Shown: piece by piece, positions 7,654 through 16,300 of the stretch | How the letters are laid out: each line of letters starts with the position of its first letter | How positions within the stretch are numbered: position 1 is the stretch's first letter | Assembly (NCBI GenBank): GCA_041879425.1 | Contig: CP090855.1 | Location: 186,001-250,000, forward strand | Direction of reading: 5' to 3' | DNA from: Vibrio pomeroyi | GTDB lineage: Bacteria > Pseudomonadota > Gammaproteobacteria > Enterobacterales > Vibrionaceae | Length of the DNA: 64,000 nucleotides | Made by a program: the position numbers and the translations under genes | Notes under the pieces: model-generated | Database searches by the model: none | The model's input: only the letters and a program-made list of their open reading frames with translations | Told to the model about the DNA's origin: nothing

Positions 7654-9552
7654 CTATGAGTGGTCTTTACTCACTCCGCTCTTATGCTCAAATGCGTAAT
7701 CAAGTACCTTACGAATGTATGGCGCGCCAACTTTTGAACCACCGTTACCGTGCTCGATAACCACTGTCGCAACGTATTCAGGATTATCATAAGGTGCAAA
7801 CGCGGTATAAAGCGCGTGGTCGAGTAGGTGACGGGCTAACTTCTTCGAGTTATAGACCTGATCTTTTGCCAAGTCGAAAACTTGTGCCGTACCTGATTTA
7901 CCACCGCTAACGTAGTCAGCGCCCTCGAAGGCTCTTCGACCACTGCCTCGGCTTCCATTGTTTACCAGCCTCATTGCATTAATAGGGACATCCCAAATTT
8001 CATCAGGAACTTCGTCAATTGATGCCATCTGTTTTGGGACAACAGGCGTTTGCGTATCAAAGTCTTCACCATGATCTAACGTCGCTCTTAGAATGTGCGG
8101 AGGCATTACCTTACCGTGATTCACTAGCACAGAAGTGGCTTTGGCTAATTGCAGTGGAGTAGAAGTCCAATAGCCTTGTCCGATACCAATCGGCACGGTA
8201 TCACCTTGATACCAAGGCGTACGATAGCGCATCATCTTCCAATCACGAGTCGGCATGTTGGCGGTACTTTCTTCATAGATGTCGATACCTGTCGGTTTAC
8301 CAAATCCGAAACGGTTCATCCACGTTGAAATGCGGTCGATACCCAAATCAAAGGCCGTTTGGTAGAAGAATGAATCCACTGACTCCTCAATTGCTTGTGT
8401 CACATCAACTGGGCCATGACCCCAACGTTTCCAATCTCGCCACGCTTTTGAGTTAGGTTTAGAACCGGGGATACGCCATGAACCGTGGTCATCACGAATT
8501 GTGTGTTCCGAGATAACATGTTCTTGTAAACCAGCAACCGCCATAAAAGGTTTTACGGTCGAAGCAGGTGGGTAAACACCTAATGTTGTGCGATTCACCA
8601 ATGGGTGTGCAGGATCGTTAAGTAATGTTCGATAGTTTTTACTCGAAATGCCATCCACGAATAAATTTGGGTCATAACTAGGGCTAGACGCCATTGCCAA
8701 TACGCTGTTGTCTTTAGGATCTAGGATAACAGCACTGCCAGTTCGGTTATCGAGTTGGTCGAACACGTATTTTTGTAGCTCGATGTCGATGTTAAGGACA
8801 ATGTCTTTGCCTGCGACTGGAGGAACATACTGAATCGTTCTAACAATCCGTCCACGGCTGTTCACTTCAACTTCTTGATAACCCTTAGTGCCATGTAGTA
8901 GGTCTTCGTAGTATCGCTCTACGCCGAGCTTGCCGATCACGGTTGTCGCTTGGTAATTGGATTCTTTACCTTGCTCATCAAGCTTTCTTAAATCGCTGTC
9001 GTTGATGTGTGCCACATACCCCAAGACATGGGTGAGTATTTCACCATTTGGGTAGAAGCGCTTAAGGCTGGTATCGATCGATAAGCCGGGGAATTGATAT
9101 TGTTGAACAGAGAACTTAGCGATCTCTTCTTCGTTAAGACCTTCTAATATCGTGACGGGCTTAAAACGACGGGTATTGTGATAACGCTGTTTGAATCGCT
9201 CGATTTGTTCATCATTGAGAGGAATGAATTTATTGAGCTTGCTCAGCATAACATCAACATCATCGGTCTTTTCAGGGATCATGGTTAAATCGAAGACGAG
9301 TTGGTTCTCGGCTAATAACACACCATTGCGATCGTAAATCAAACCGCGCGTAGGGGCGATGGGAAGTACCTTAATTCGGTTTCCGTCAGCACGGGTTTGG
9401 TAACTTTTGAAATCTTGTACTTGGAGCCTGTAGAGGTTTCCAATCAGAACGAGGGTGAAGACTAGAATCCCTGCAAACGCGACGATTACTCGGTTTCGAA
9501 ACAGGTTCACTTCGCTTTTATGATCACGCATTTTGACGCGTTGGTGGTTCAT
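7654..9552 (-). CDS. mrdA: Penicillin-binding protein 2 (peptidoglycan DD-transpeptidase)
   Basis: A 632-residue class B PBP of the elongation (Rod) complex. One transmembrane helix (~residues 22-40) is followed by the PBP dimerisation domain (RGLIYDRNGVLLAEN near 70) and the transpeptidase domain. Its motifs are STVK (catalytic Ser ~331), SVD (~391) and KSGT (~552). The ATG at 9552 has GAGG in front; an upstream TTG at 9555 is less likely. The gene stands alone, with no rodA or rlpA beside it, unlike the usual mrdAB operon. It may therefore be a second, chromosome II PBP2 paralogue rather than the canonical copy. Confidence 0.88.
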   Translation of the reverse strand: MNHQRVKMRDHKSEVNLFRNRVIVAFAGILVFTLVLIGNLYRLQVQDFKSYQTRADGNRIKVLPIAPTRGLIYDRNGVLLAENQLVFDLTMIPEKTDDVDVMLSKLNKFIPLNDEQIERFKQRYHNTRRFKPVTILEGLNEEEIAKFSVQQYQFPGLSIDTSLKRFYPNGEILTHVLGYVAHINDSDLRKLDEQGKESNYQATTVIGKLGVERYYEDLLHGTKGYQEVEVNSRGRIVRTIQYVPPVAGKDIVLNIDIELQKYVFDQLDNRTGSAVILDPKDNSVLAMASSPSYDPNLFVDGISSKNYRTLLNDPAHPLVNRTTLGVYPPASTVKPFMAVAGLQEHVISEHTIRDDHGSWRIPGSKPNSKAWRDWKRWGHGPVDVTQAIEESVDSFFYQTAFDLGIDRISTWMNRFGFGKPTGIDIYEESTANMPTRDWKMMRYRTPWYQGDTVPIGIGQGYWTSTPLQLAKATSVLVNHGKVMPPHILRATLDHGEDFDTQTPVVPKQMASIDEVPDEIWDVPINAMRLVNNGSRGSGRRAFEGADYVSGGKSGTAQVFDLAKDQVYNSKKLARHLLDHALYTAFAPYDNPEYVATVVIEHGNGGSKVGAPYIRKVLDYAFEHKSGVSKDHS

Positions 9553-9799
9553 CAAAACCTCAGGCTTTTACATTTAGTTACATTTGTAGAGTCGGGACTT
9601 TATCCGAATATCACCATGGCTTTGTAAAAGCTGTGTCATGATTCTTGGTATTTCCAAGATAAGTAGCGTTGTAGCTAGCCTAGGAGTGATAATTAATAAC
9701 GTACCTACTGCACTGTTTTGAAAACCAAGTTGTGGATTGGTTTATGAGAGAAGCATTTCAGAAGGGATAGAAGGTAAATGGGGCTACTAGATAAATGAA

Positions 9800-9830
9800 G
9801 AAAAAACGGCCCTCAAAAATGAGAGCCGTT
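9800..9830 (-). terminator. Terminator of the ABC-class ATPase gene
   Basis: Read leftward, the stem AACGGCTCTCA pairs with TGAGGGCCGTT (one mismatch) and is followed by a T6 run. It lies in the ~300-base gap between the ATPase gene and the PBP2 gene, where I saw nothing else except the PBP2 5' region. Confidence 0.85.
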
Positions 9831-9858
9831 GATAGGGATTACTGTGTTTAGCTAAATC

Positions 9859-11514
9859 TTAGTTCGAAGGTTTGAACTGAGATTTACGCATACGGTTCAA
9901 GGCAGCCATGATATCCAACGTTCTTGGTCTCGCTAGGTCACCATATTTTGGCATGTTAGCGTGCCATTCGTTTTCGAAAATAGTGTTGAACTCTTTCGCT
10001 GGATTGTTTGACCAGCCTGGAGTTTGTGCAAACTGGAACCAAGCCCAACCGATCGCATTGACCTCTGATGTTGACTCAAGTTGCTCTAATGCAGAAAGGT
10101 CAGCGAACTCTTTACCAAAGCGTAGTGATTCTTTGCCTTTCGCGCTAACACGGAACTTGCCATCCATAAGAATGTTCATCAGTGAAGCGCGGTTCAATGA
10201 ACGTGGCACAAACATCTCTAATGCCGTTTCACATTCGTTCGTACGTTGAGTAGGGTGCTGAGCAATCACTTCTTTTGCTTTTTCAGTTACGTCTACCGCT
10301 TGGTAGTCGTGCATTTGAATCACAGTGTTTGCTACGTCTAGGTAATCACCAGAACCGCCCATAACCACGATGGTTGAGATGTCCATCTCTTCACGTAGTT
10401 GGCCGATACGGTCGACAAGCGGTGTGATTGGCTCGTCGCCTTTAGACACAAGTGCCTGCATACGCTCATCACGAATCATGAAGTTAGTCGCTGACGTATC
10501 TTCATCGATAAGGAGCGTTTGTACACCAGCTTCGATCGATTCTTGTAACCAAGCCGCTTGCGAGGTTGAACCCGAAGCATCTTGAGTGCTGAAATCAGAC
10601 GTATCTTTCTTCATCGGTAAATGGTTGATGTAGTTTGACAGGTTCAAGCTGTGCACACATCGACCATCTTCCGCGCGAATCTTCATTGTATCGATCGCAG
10701 TCACAATACCTTCACGACCATCACCAGGGATATGGTTGTAGATAGAGCGTTCAACAGCGTTCAACAGTGTCGATTTACCATGGAAACCACCACCAACGAT
10801 TAGTGTGATGCCTTTAGGAATACCTAAGCCAGTCACATCACCTTGGTTTGGTGTGTTTAGTGTTACGCTCAATGATTCTGGCGCAGCAAAAGGCACTGCA
10901 TCTTTCATTGGAAGGTCACAGTTACCTGCAATACGCGGTAGCACGCTACCATTAGCAACGAATGAAGCTAGGTTGTGCTCGTCTAATTGAGCACGAAGCG
11001 CTTCTTGGTCTTCAATCGTTTCACAATGTTTGATCATCGCATCGATGTTCAGTTCACGTTCAAGCGTTGCGCGACGAATAAACTTCGGTAAGTAGAAAGT
11101 GATGATGTTGATTGCTTTCTTAGCAAGAATGCTACGGCCATCGGCAGGTAGATTGATACGGAAGCGAAGTTCGATACCGTGCTCAGTGAACACAACCGAT
11201 GTGCTGTCTAAAACCGTTTGACCAGTAAGAGCGATTGAAACAGTCGATTCTTGCTTAGCGAATTCAGAAAAGCTGCGCGCAATAAAGTCACGTGCAGCAA
11301 CTTGGTATTCGTAAGACTTTTCTTTCAGCCAATCTAACCCAGTTAACGACCACGCGCGTGTTGCGCGAAAACGAGAAGCTGACGCGTACGGGTCACCTTG
11401 AATGTGGTCGATGTGTAATTCAAAATCAGCAAAGTCGTATTGACCTTTAATTTGTTGATATGCACGGTAGTTTTGTTTTTCGAGCTTTTTAAGCTTTGCA
11501 GTCAACTGATCCAT
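9859..11514 (-). CDS. Predicted ATPase of the ABC class
   Basis: A 551-residue soluble protein of the ABC_ATPase family (PF09818-type, related to trypanosome MRB1590). The nucleotide-binding core contains a Walker A-like GGGFHGKST around residue 245 and a Walker-B-like TLLIDEDTSATNF around 340. The family is thought to act on nucleic acid, but no bacterial role is established. It has no membrane partner nearby and is not a transporter component. It starts with ATG at 11514; the ribosome site is weak. Confidence 0.8.
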   Translation of the reverse strand: MDQLTAKLKKLEKQNYRAYQQIKGQYDFADFELHIDHIQGDPYASASRFRATRAWSLTGLDWLKEKSYEYQVAARDFIARSFSEFAKQESTVSIALTGQTVLDSTSVVFTEHGIELRFRINLPADGRSILAKKAINIITFYLPKFIRRATLERELNIDAMIKHCETIEDQEALRAQLDEHNLASFVANGSVLPRIAGNCDLPMKDAVPFAAPESLSVTLNTPNQGDVTGLGIPKGITLIVGGGFHGKSTLLNAVERSIYNHIPGDGREGIVTAIDTMKIRAEDGRCVHSLNLSNYINHLPMKKDTSDFSTQDASGSTSQAAWLQESIEAGVQTLLIDEDTSATNFMIRDERMQALVSKGDEPITPLVDRIGQLREEMDISTIVVMGGSGDYLDVANTVIQMHDYQAVDVTEKAKEVIAQHPTQRTNECETALEMFVPRSLNRASLMNILMDGKFRVSAKGKESLRFGKEFADLSALEQLESTSEVNAIGWAWFQFAQTPGWSNNPAKEFNTIFENEWHANMPKYGDLARPRTLDIMAALNRMRKSQFKPSN

Positions 11515-11634
11515 AACGAGGAATGCCTATATAAGGGGAAAGATAAAAACAGAAAGGCGGCGATTATAAAAATCACCACCTTTAGAGTAAAGAGAAAGTA
11601 GGCCTAAATCCAAAACTAACTGCTCTTTTTCGCT

Positions 11635-13542
11635 TTAAGCGTAACGAGTTGTCCCCAAATAGTTTTGATTGATTAAGCTGTGTTCGAATTCTTGGCTCGG
11701 CATTGGTCTGCCGTAGAGGTAACCTTGGCCAACATCGCAGCCTTCATCGATAATAAACTTCTCTTGAGCTTCTGATTCTATGCCTTCAATCGTGACATTG
11801 AGGTCGAGTTTTTTCGCGATTTGGACAATCGATCGAACAATTTCCGAGTCTCCGTCGGAGTTGAGCATTTGATCAATAAAGCTCTTATCAATCTTAATCG
11901 TATCGAATGGGAATTTCTTCAGGTAACTGAAAGAGGCGTAGCCTGTACCGAAGTCATCGAGTGACAATGTAACGCCTATATCATGCAAAGATTCCAACGT
12001 GTTCTTGGCGACAACTTCATCGGCGATTAAACCGCTTTCGGTAACTTCAAGCTCTAAGAAGCGGGGCTCGAGGTGATAGGTCTCTAACAGGTGAATTACT
12101 TGCTCTGCAAAATGCGCGTTTTTGAGTTGCACGGCAGAAACGTTGACCGCCATTTTGAAGTCTTCAACGTATTCAGACCACTCTTTAGCTTTTTCAATCG
12201 CATTGCGTAGAACAAAGCTGCCCACTTCGAAAATCAAGCCGTTTTGTTCGGCCATATGTATCAGGGTTTCATTGGAGATATCGCCTAACACGGGATGTCG
12301 CCAGCGGAGCAATGCTTCTGCGCCAACCCAGCGATGAGTCACTGGGCTTACTTTTGGTTGGAAGTAGAGCATCAAGTCATCATTACGAACGGCTTGTAGC
12401 AAATAGCCTTCAATCTTATTGATGTGGCTTTGTTCTTCAGTATGAGACTGAGAGTAGTAAGCGTATTTTTGACCAGAATCTTTACAGGCAAGCATTGCTT
12501 CTGATGATTTTTGAAGAATGCTTTCTGCATCATCTTCACTGTCCGTAATCGCAATCCCAATATAGGCGTGCAAATGGACTTTATCACTTTCAATATCAAA
12601 CTCGGAATGTCCAACTTGCACTAACGTTTGACTGAGCTCTTCGAGGCGGTGGTGAAGATCCTTCACACTGAATGCCAAAACAAGGTCGACAGAAGTAGGG
12701 CGCGCCGTTAATACCTCGATGTCAGTAATGCTATCAATACGTTGTCGATATTCTACCAGCACTTGGTCTAACGCGCTGTAACCGTAACGTGCTTGAATTC
12801 TCCTGCCATTGGTAAATCCAATATGAATAACGGCGAACGAACCCTCAGTTAGCCTTCGTTGTGCGATCAGCTTGTGATTTAAGCGAGATTCAAAGGCACT
12901 TCTGTTTAAAAATCCCGTGCCGAAGTCATGATTCTTTTGGAAGTTAATCTTCTGTTCAGCCGCTTTTCGCTTATCAATTTCTTGATTCAACGAGTAATTA
13001 AGGCTCGCGAGATCTTTAGTGCGATTGTAAACGCGGTTTTTTAGGTCGCGATTCATTTGGGTTAGTTTGGCGTGCTGGAATAGGGTTTTAAGCTGAGATT
13101 CAATCGAAGTACGAAAGCTCTCTAACAGTTTGATATAAGTAGAGGTGTAGTGGTTCTCTTTCGAGTCCAAGATACAGATGGTGCCAAACAGTTCACCGTT
13201 AGGCCAAAGTAATGGAATACCACAATAGGAGACTAAGCCGAGTTTGATGTCTGGGTTGTTTTCCCACTTAGGATCGGCAAGCGCGTTAGGCACAAGAAGC
13301 TGTTGTTGGGTCTCCATCACTGTTTCGCAGTACAGCCCATTCCCCAACGTTTCAGAATCGCCTTTGTTGTATGGGTTGTTCTCACTGCGGCTGGTTGAGA
13401 AAACTTCAATGTAATTAGCGTGAACACGCATGATCAGTGCTGCGGGCACTTGAGTAATTTGAGCTAAGAGGTCGACAATATTCTGCCAACCGTGCTCCAT
13501 ATCGTCTGGGATATCTAAATCGAGAGTTTTTATTTTCTTCAT
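11635..13542 (-). CDS. GAF-GGDEF-EAL cyclic-di-GMP phosphodiesterase
   Basis: A 635-residue cytosolic signalling protein. A GAF domain (~25-165) is followed by a coiled linker, a degenerate GGDEF domain (~205-360; the GG[D/E]EF position reads SVDLVLAF) and a complete EAL domain (~375-620). EAL signatures are GAEALLRWRHP, NVSAVQL, LEVTES, LDDFGTGYASFSYL, IKIDKSFI and GQGYLYGRPM. It should hydrolyse c-di-GMP but not make it; the dead GGDEF may bind GTP allosterically. The ATG at 13542 has GGAG five bases upstream and is preferred to the TTG at 13557. Confidence 0.88.
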   Translation of the reverse strand: MKKIKTLDLDIPDDMEHGWQNIVDLLAQITQVPAALIMRVHANYIEVFSTSRSENNPYNKGDSETLGNGLYCETVMETQQQLLVPNALADPKWENNPDIKLGLVSYCGIPLLWPNGELFGTICILDSKENHYTSTYIKLLESFRTSIESQLKTLFQHAKLTQMNRDLKNRVYNRTKDLASLNYSLNQEIDKRKAAEQKINFQKNHDFGTGFLNRSAFESRLNHKLIAQRRLTEGSFAVIHIGFTNGRRIQARYGYSALDQVLVEYRQRIDSITDIEVLTARPTSVDLVLAFSVKDLHHRLEELSQTLVQVGHSEFDIESDKVHLHAYIGIAITDSEDDAESILQKSSEAMLACKDSGQKYAYYSQSHTEEQSHINKIEGYLLQAVRNDDLMLYFQPKVSPVTHRWVGAEALLRWRHPVLGDISNETLIHMAEQNGLIFEVGSFVLRNAIEKAKEWSEYVEDFKMAVNVSAVQLKNAHFAEQVIHLLETYHLEPRFLELEVTESGLIADEVVAKNTLESLHDIGVTLSLDDFGTGYASFSYLKKFPFDTIKIDKSFIDQMLNSDGDSEIVRSIVQIAKKLDLNVTIEGIESEAQEKFIIDEGCDVGQGYLYGRPMPSQEFEHSLINQNYLGTTRYA

Positions 13543-13650
13543 ATGACTCCGAGTCAATTATGCTAAATGCATCAACACATCCTGTGTTAATTATGATGAA
13601 CCAAAGAAAACTGTGAATCTTACGTTAAGTAAGTATAAGAAATGTTGCAC

Positions 13651-13682
13651 AAAAAAACCTCGGCAATTTTGCAGAGGTTTTC
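13651..13682 (-). terminator. Terminator of fabV
   Basis: Leftward stem ACCTCTGC/GCCGAGGT with an AAAATT loop, followed by T7, about 40 bases after the fabV stop. Confidence 0.8.
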
Positions 13683-13721
13683 AAATGTGAATACGGGTCT
13701 CAGTAATGAGATAAATTTCGA

Positions 13722-14921
13722 TTAGGGCTTTAATTTTATAAAGTCTTCACTATTCAGTTTCTTACTGTAATCTACTGATGGCTGCGCGAACCCGTTGAGC
13801 TGCAAGAACTCGTCTTTGAACCCTTGGTAATCACCTAAAGTTTGGAAGTTGTTTTCGTCCATCTTCTCTAGCAGTTCGGTCACATGTGCTTGGGTTTCAG
13901 GATCTAACTCCCAATCGTCCATACGAATCAGGCGTTCACCATCAAGCGGAACTTTGGTTTGTCCATACAGCTTGCTGCTAAACAAGCGCTGCATTTGTTC
14001 GATACAACCTTCGTGGGTTTCTTTCTCTTTCATCACTTTGTACAAAGCAAGCAAGTAAGGGCTTAACCCTGGGATGAACACACTTGCTTTGGTTACCAAA
14101 GCCTTACACACGGTCGCGTAAGCATTGCCGTCGAAGTTAGCTAGCTCAAGGTTTAATGCATGACTGGTTTGATGAAGGTCGATCTTAGCGCGACCTAAAG
14201 TACCGTCTAAGTAGATAGGGTGCGTTACTTCAGGACCAACGTAGGAGAACGCGATCGTCTTACAACCCGGAGCAATAGACTCCGCGTTGATCAGTTCATC
14301 TATCCAGTTTTCCCAATCTTCACCACCCATCACTTTGAGTGTGCTTTCAGCTTCTTCTTCTGTTGCAGCGTCGAGCGTGTTGGTCACCCAATTGTCGTGC
14401 TCAAGGGAAATCGTCGCGCCAGTAACGCTTTCACCAATCGGCTTGATAGCAGAGCGCCAAAATTCATCGGAGTCTGGTTTTGGTCTCACACCTGCGGCTA
14501 AGCTGTAGATGATCAGATCGACTTCACCTTCGAAGTAGGTTTCGATGGCTTCGACAACTTGGGAGCGTGTTTCTTTAGAAAATGCGTCGCCAACGATGTT
14601 GATAGCAGTGCGCTGCTCTCGTTCGGCTTCTTTCTTGAAATAGATGTTGTTGTACCAACCGGCACTACCGAGGGATTTTTCGTTGGGACCGCGTTCGAAT
14701 GAGACGCCGATGGTGTCAGCTTTTGCACCGCCAAAGGTAAGGGCGATACGAGCGGCAAGGCCGAAGCCAGAGGAAGCGCCGATGATCAGTACTCGTTTAG
14801 GGCCATCTTTGATTTGCGGCGCACTCTTAACAAACTTGATTTGTTGCTTTACGGCTTCTTGACAGCCAATAGGGTGAGCGCTTTTAGCTACCACACCCTT
14901 GATAACAGGTTCGATCAGCAT
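13722..14921 (-). CDS. fabV: Enoyl-[ACP]/enoyl-CoA reductase FabV
   Basis: A 399-residue NADH-dependent trans-2-enoyl reductase that completes each fatty-acid elongation cycle. The family was first defined in Vibrio cholerae and is triclosan resistant. The extended Rossmann motif GASSGFG lies at 48-54. The FabV-specific Tyr-x8-Lys catalytic pair is Tyr237/Lys246 (in YLDGTLGRAK). The length matches the family (~400). It is a single leftward gene with TAAGG before the ATG. Some vibrios carry two FabV paralogues; which one this is cannot be told here. Confidence 0.92.
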   Translation of the reverse strand: MLIEPVIKGVVAKSAHPIGCQEAVKQQIKFVKSAPQIKDGPKRVLIIGASSGFGLAARIALTFGGAKADTIGVSFERGPNEKSLGSAGWYNNIYFKKEAEREQRTAINIVGDAFSKETRSQVVEAIETYFEGEVDLIIYSLAAGVRPKPDSDEFWRSAIKPIGESVTGATISLEHDNWVTNTLDAATEEEAESTLKVMGGEDWENWIDELINAESIAPGCKTIAFSYVGPEVTHPIYLDGTLGRAKIDLHQTSHALNLELANFDGNAYATVCKALVTKASVFIPGLSPYLLALYKVMKEKETHEGCIEQMQRLFSSKLYGQTKVPLDGERLIRMDDWELDPETQAHVTELLEKMDENNFQTLGDYQGFKDEFLQLNGFAQPSVDYSKKLNSEDFIKLKP

Positions 14922-15002
14922 AAATAACCTTACAGTTCACGGTGATATGCACTCAGGCTAACGTAAAGCTGTGTAAAATTTATTGAGCTAGACCATTAAA
15001 AC

Positions 15003-15626
15003 CTAAAGATACTGATATAATTCTTCGGCGACAAATTCAGCGATCCAAGGTTGAGCTTCTGGTTTAGGATGCAAGCCATCGTTCATCATCCACTCAGGTT
15101 TAAGAATGATATGTTCCAGAAAGAAAGGCAGAAGCGGCACATTTTGTTGATCAGCTAAAGCCGCGAAAACGTACTCAAACTGTTGGTTATAACGCTTACC
15201 GTAATTTGGCGGAATTTTAATCTGCATCATAATCGGTTTTGCGCCTGCGGCTTTTATCTGCTCAATGATTTGATCTAGGTTCGCAGACATTAGTTTAGGC
15301 GGAAAGCCACGAAGGCCATCATTCGCTCCTAGTTCAATAAGAACGGTGTCTGGAGCATGTTCTTCAAGTAGTTGAGGCAAACGAGCTAAACCGTTGCCCG
15401 TTGTGTCACCAGAGATACTCCCGTTAACCACGGTAACCGCTTTATCATGTTTTGCTAGCGCGTCTGGCAACAAACTTGGCCAGCTCTGTTTGATATCCAT
15501 GTTGTAACCAGCACTCAAACTATCGCCAAGTACCAATAACTTTGAATCTTGAGCTGACGCAGAGCCTTGAGCTAAAGAAGCGGTTGAAAATAAAATAAAG
15601 AATAAAAAGGAAATTAGTCGAGTCAT
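15003..15626 (-). CDS. tesA: Periplasmic SGNH esterase/thioesterase TesA
   Basis: A 207-residue multifunctional arylesterase / acyl-CoA thioesterase I / lysophospholipase L1. A signal peptide (residues 1-20, FSTASLAQ) is followed by the SGNH blocks: GDSLS (Ser36), the GSISGDTTGNG region, GAND and the C-terminal DGLHP. An upstream start at 15662 would precede the signal peptide, so Met at 15626 is chosen. This start codon overlaps the divergent ybbA ATG by two bases, the same head-to-head arrangement seen in E. coli. Confidence 0.9.
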   Translation of the reverse strand: MTRLISFLFFILFSTASLAQGSASAQDSKLLVLGDSLSAGYNMDIKQSWPSLLPDALAKHDKAVTVVNGSISGDTTGNGLARLPQLLEEHAPDTVLIELGANDGLRGFPPKLMSANLDQIIEQIKAAGAKPIMMQIKIPPNYGKRYNQQFEYVFAALADQQNVPLLPFFLEHIILKPEWMMNDGLHPKPEAQPWIAEFVAEELYQYL

Positions 15627-16299
15627 GCATACATCCATCATTAAAGCAGAAGCTGTTTCCAAGACAGTGTCTACTAATCAAGAACATTTAACAATCCTAG
15701 AGCACGTTGATATCGATATTCGTGAGGGCGAAACGGTCGCGATCGTAGGTACGTCTGGTGCAGGTAAATCAACCCTAATGACTCTATTAGCAGGGCTTGA
15801 CGTACCAACCAAAGGTGAGATTAGCTTATTAGGGCAACCACTTTCGCAACTTGATGATGAAGCAAGGGCTAAAATCCGTAGCGAATCCGTTGGTTTCGTA
15901 TTTCAAAGCTTCTTGTTAATCCCAAGCCTGTCTGCACTACAAAACGTCACACTTCCTTGTCTATTGAAGGGCGAAGACGAAGACATTGAACGAGCGACTG
16001 CTCTGCTTGAATCGGTTGGTTTAAAAGACAGACTTGATCACTTGCCGTCTCAGCTATCAGGTGGTGAACAACAAAGGGTCGCTCTAGCTCGTGCCTTTAT
16101 GATCAAGCCAAAAATCCTATTTGCAGACGAACCAACAGGCAACCTAGACCAACAAACTGCAGCCAAAATTGTGGAGTTGTTGTTTGAATTGAACTCTTCA
16201 CACGGCACAACTCTAGTATTGGTCACACACGATCCTAAGCTTGCGCAACGCTGCCAACGAACGCTTAAGATGCATGTCGGTCAAATAGAGGAAGTCTAA
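15625..16299 (+). CDS. ybbA: ABC transporter ATP-binding protein YbbA
   Basis: A 224-residue MacB/LolD-type ATPase. Walker A is GTSGAGKST (42-50), the ABC signature is LSGGEQQR and Walker B is ILFADEP, followed by the H-loop THD. It pairs with the large permease that begins one base after its stop. Position next to tesA and divergent from it matches E. coli tesA-ybbA-ybbP. It probably powers a type VII (mechanotransmission) ABC system on a lipid or lipoprotein-like substrate. The promoter must lie within the tesA coding sequence. Confidence 0.88.
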   Translation: MHTSIIKAEAVSKTVSTNQEHLTILEHVDIDIREGETVAIVGTSGAGKSTLMTLLAGLDVPTKGEISLLGQPLSQLDDEARAKIRSESVGFVFQSFLLIPSLSALQNVTLPCLLKGEDEDIERATALLESVGLKDRLDHLPSQLSGGEQQRVALARAFMIKPKILFADEPTGNLDQQTAAKIVELLFELNSSHGTTLVLVTHDPKLAQRCQRTLKMHVGQIEEV

Positions 16300-16300
16300 A

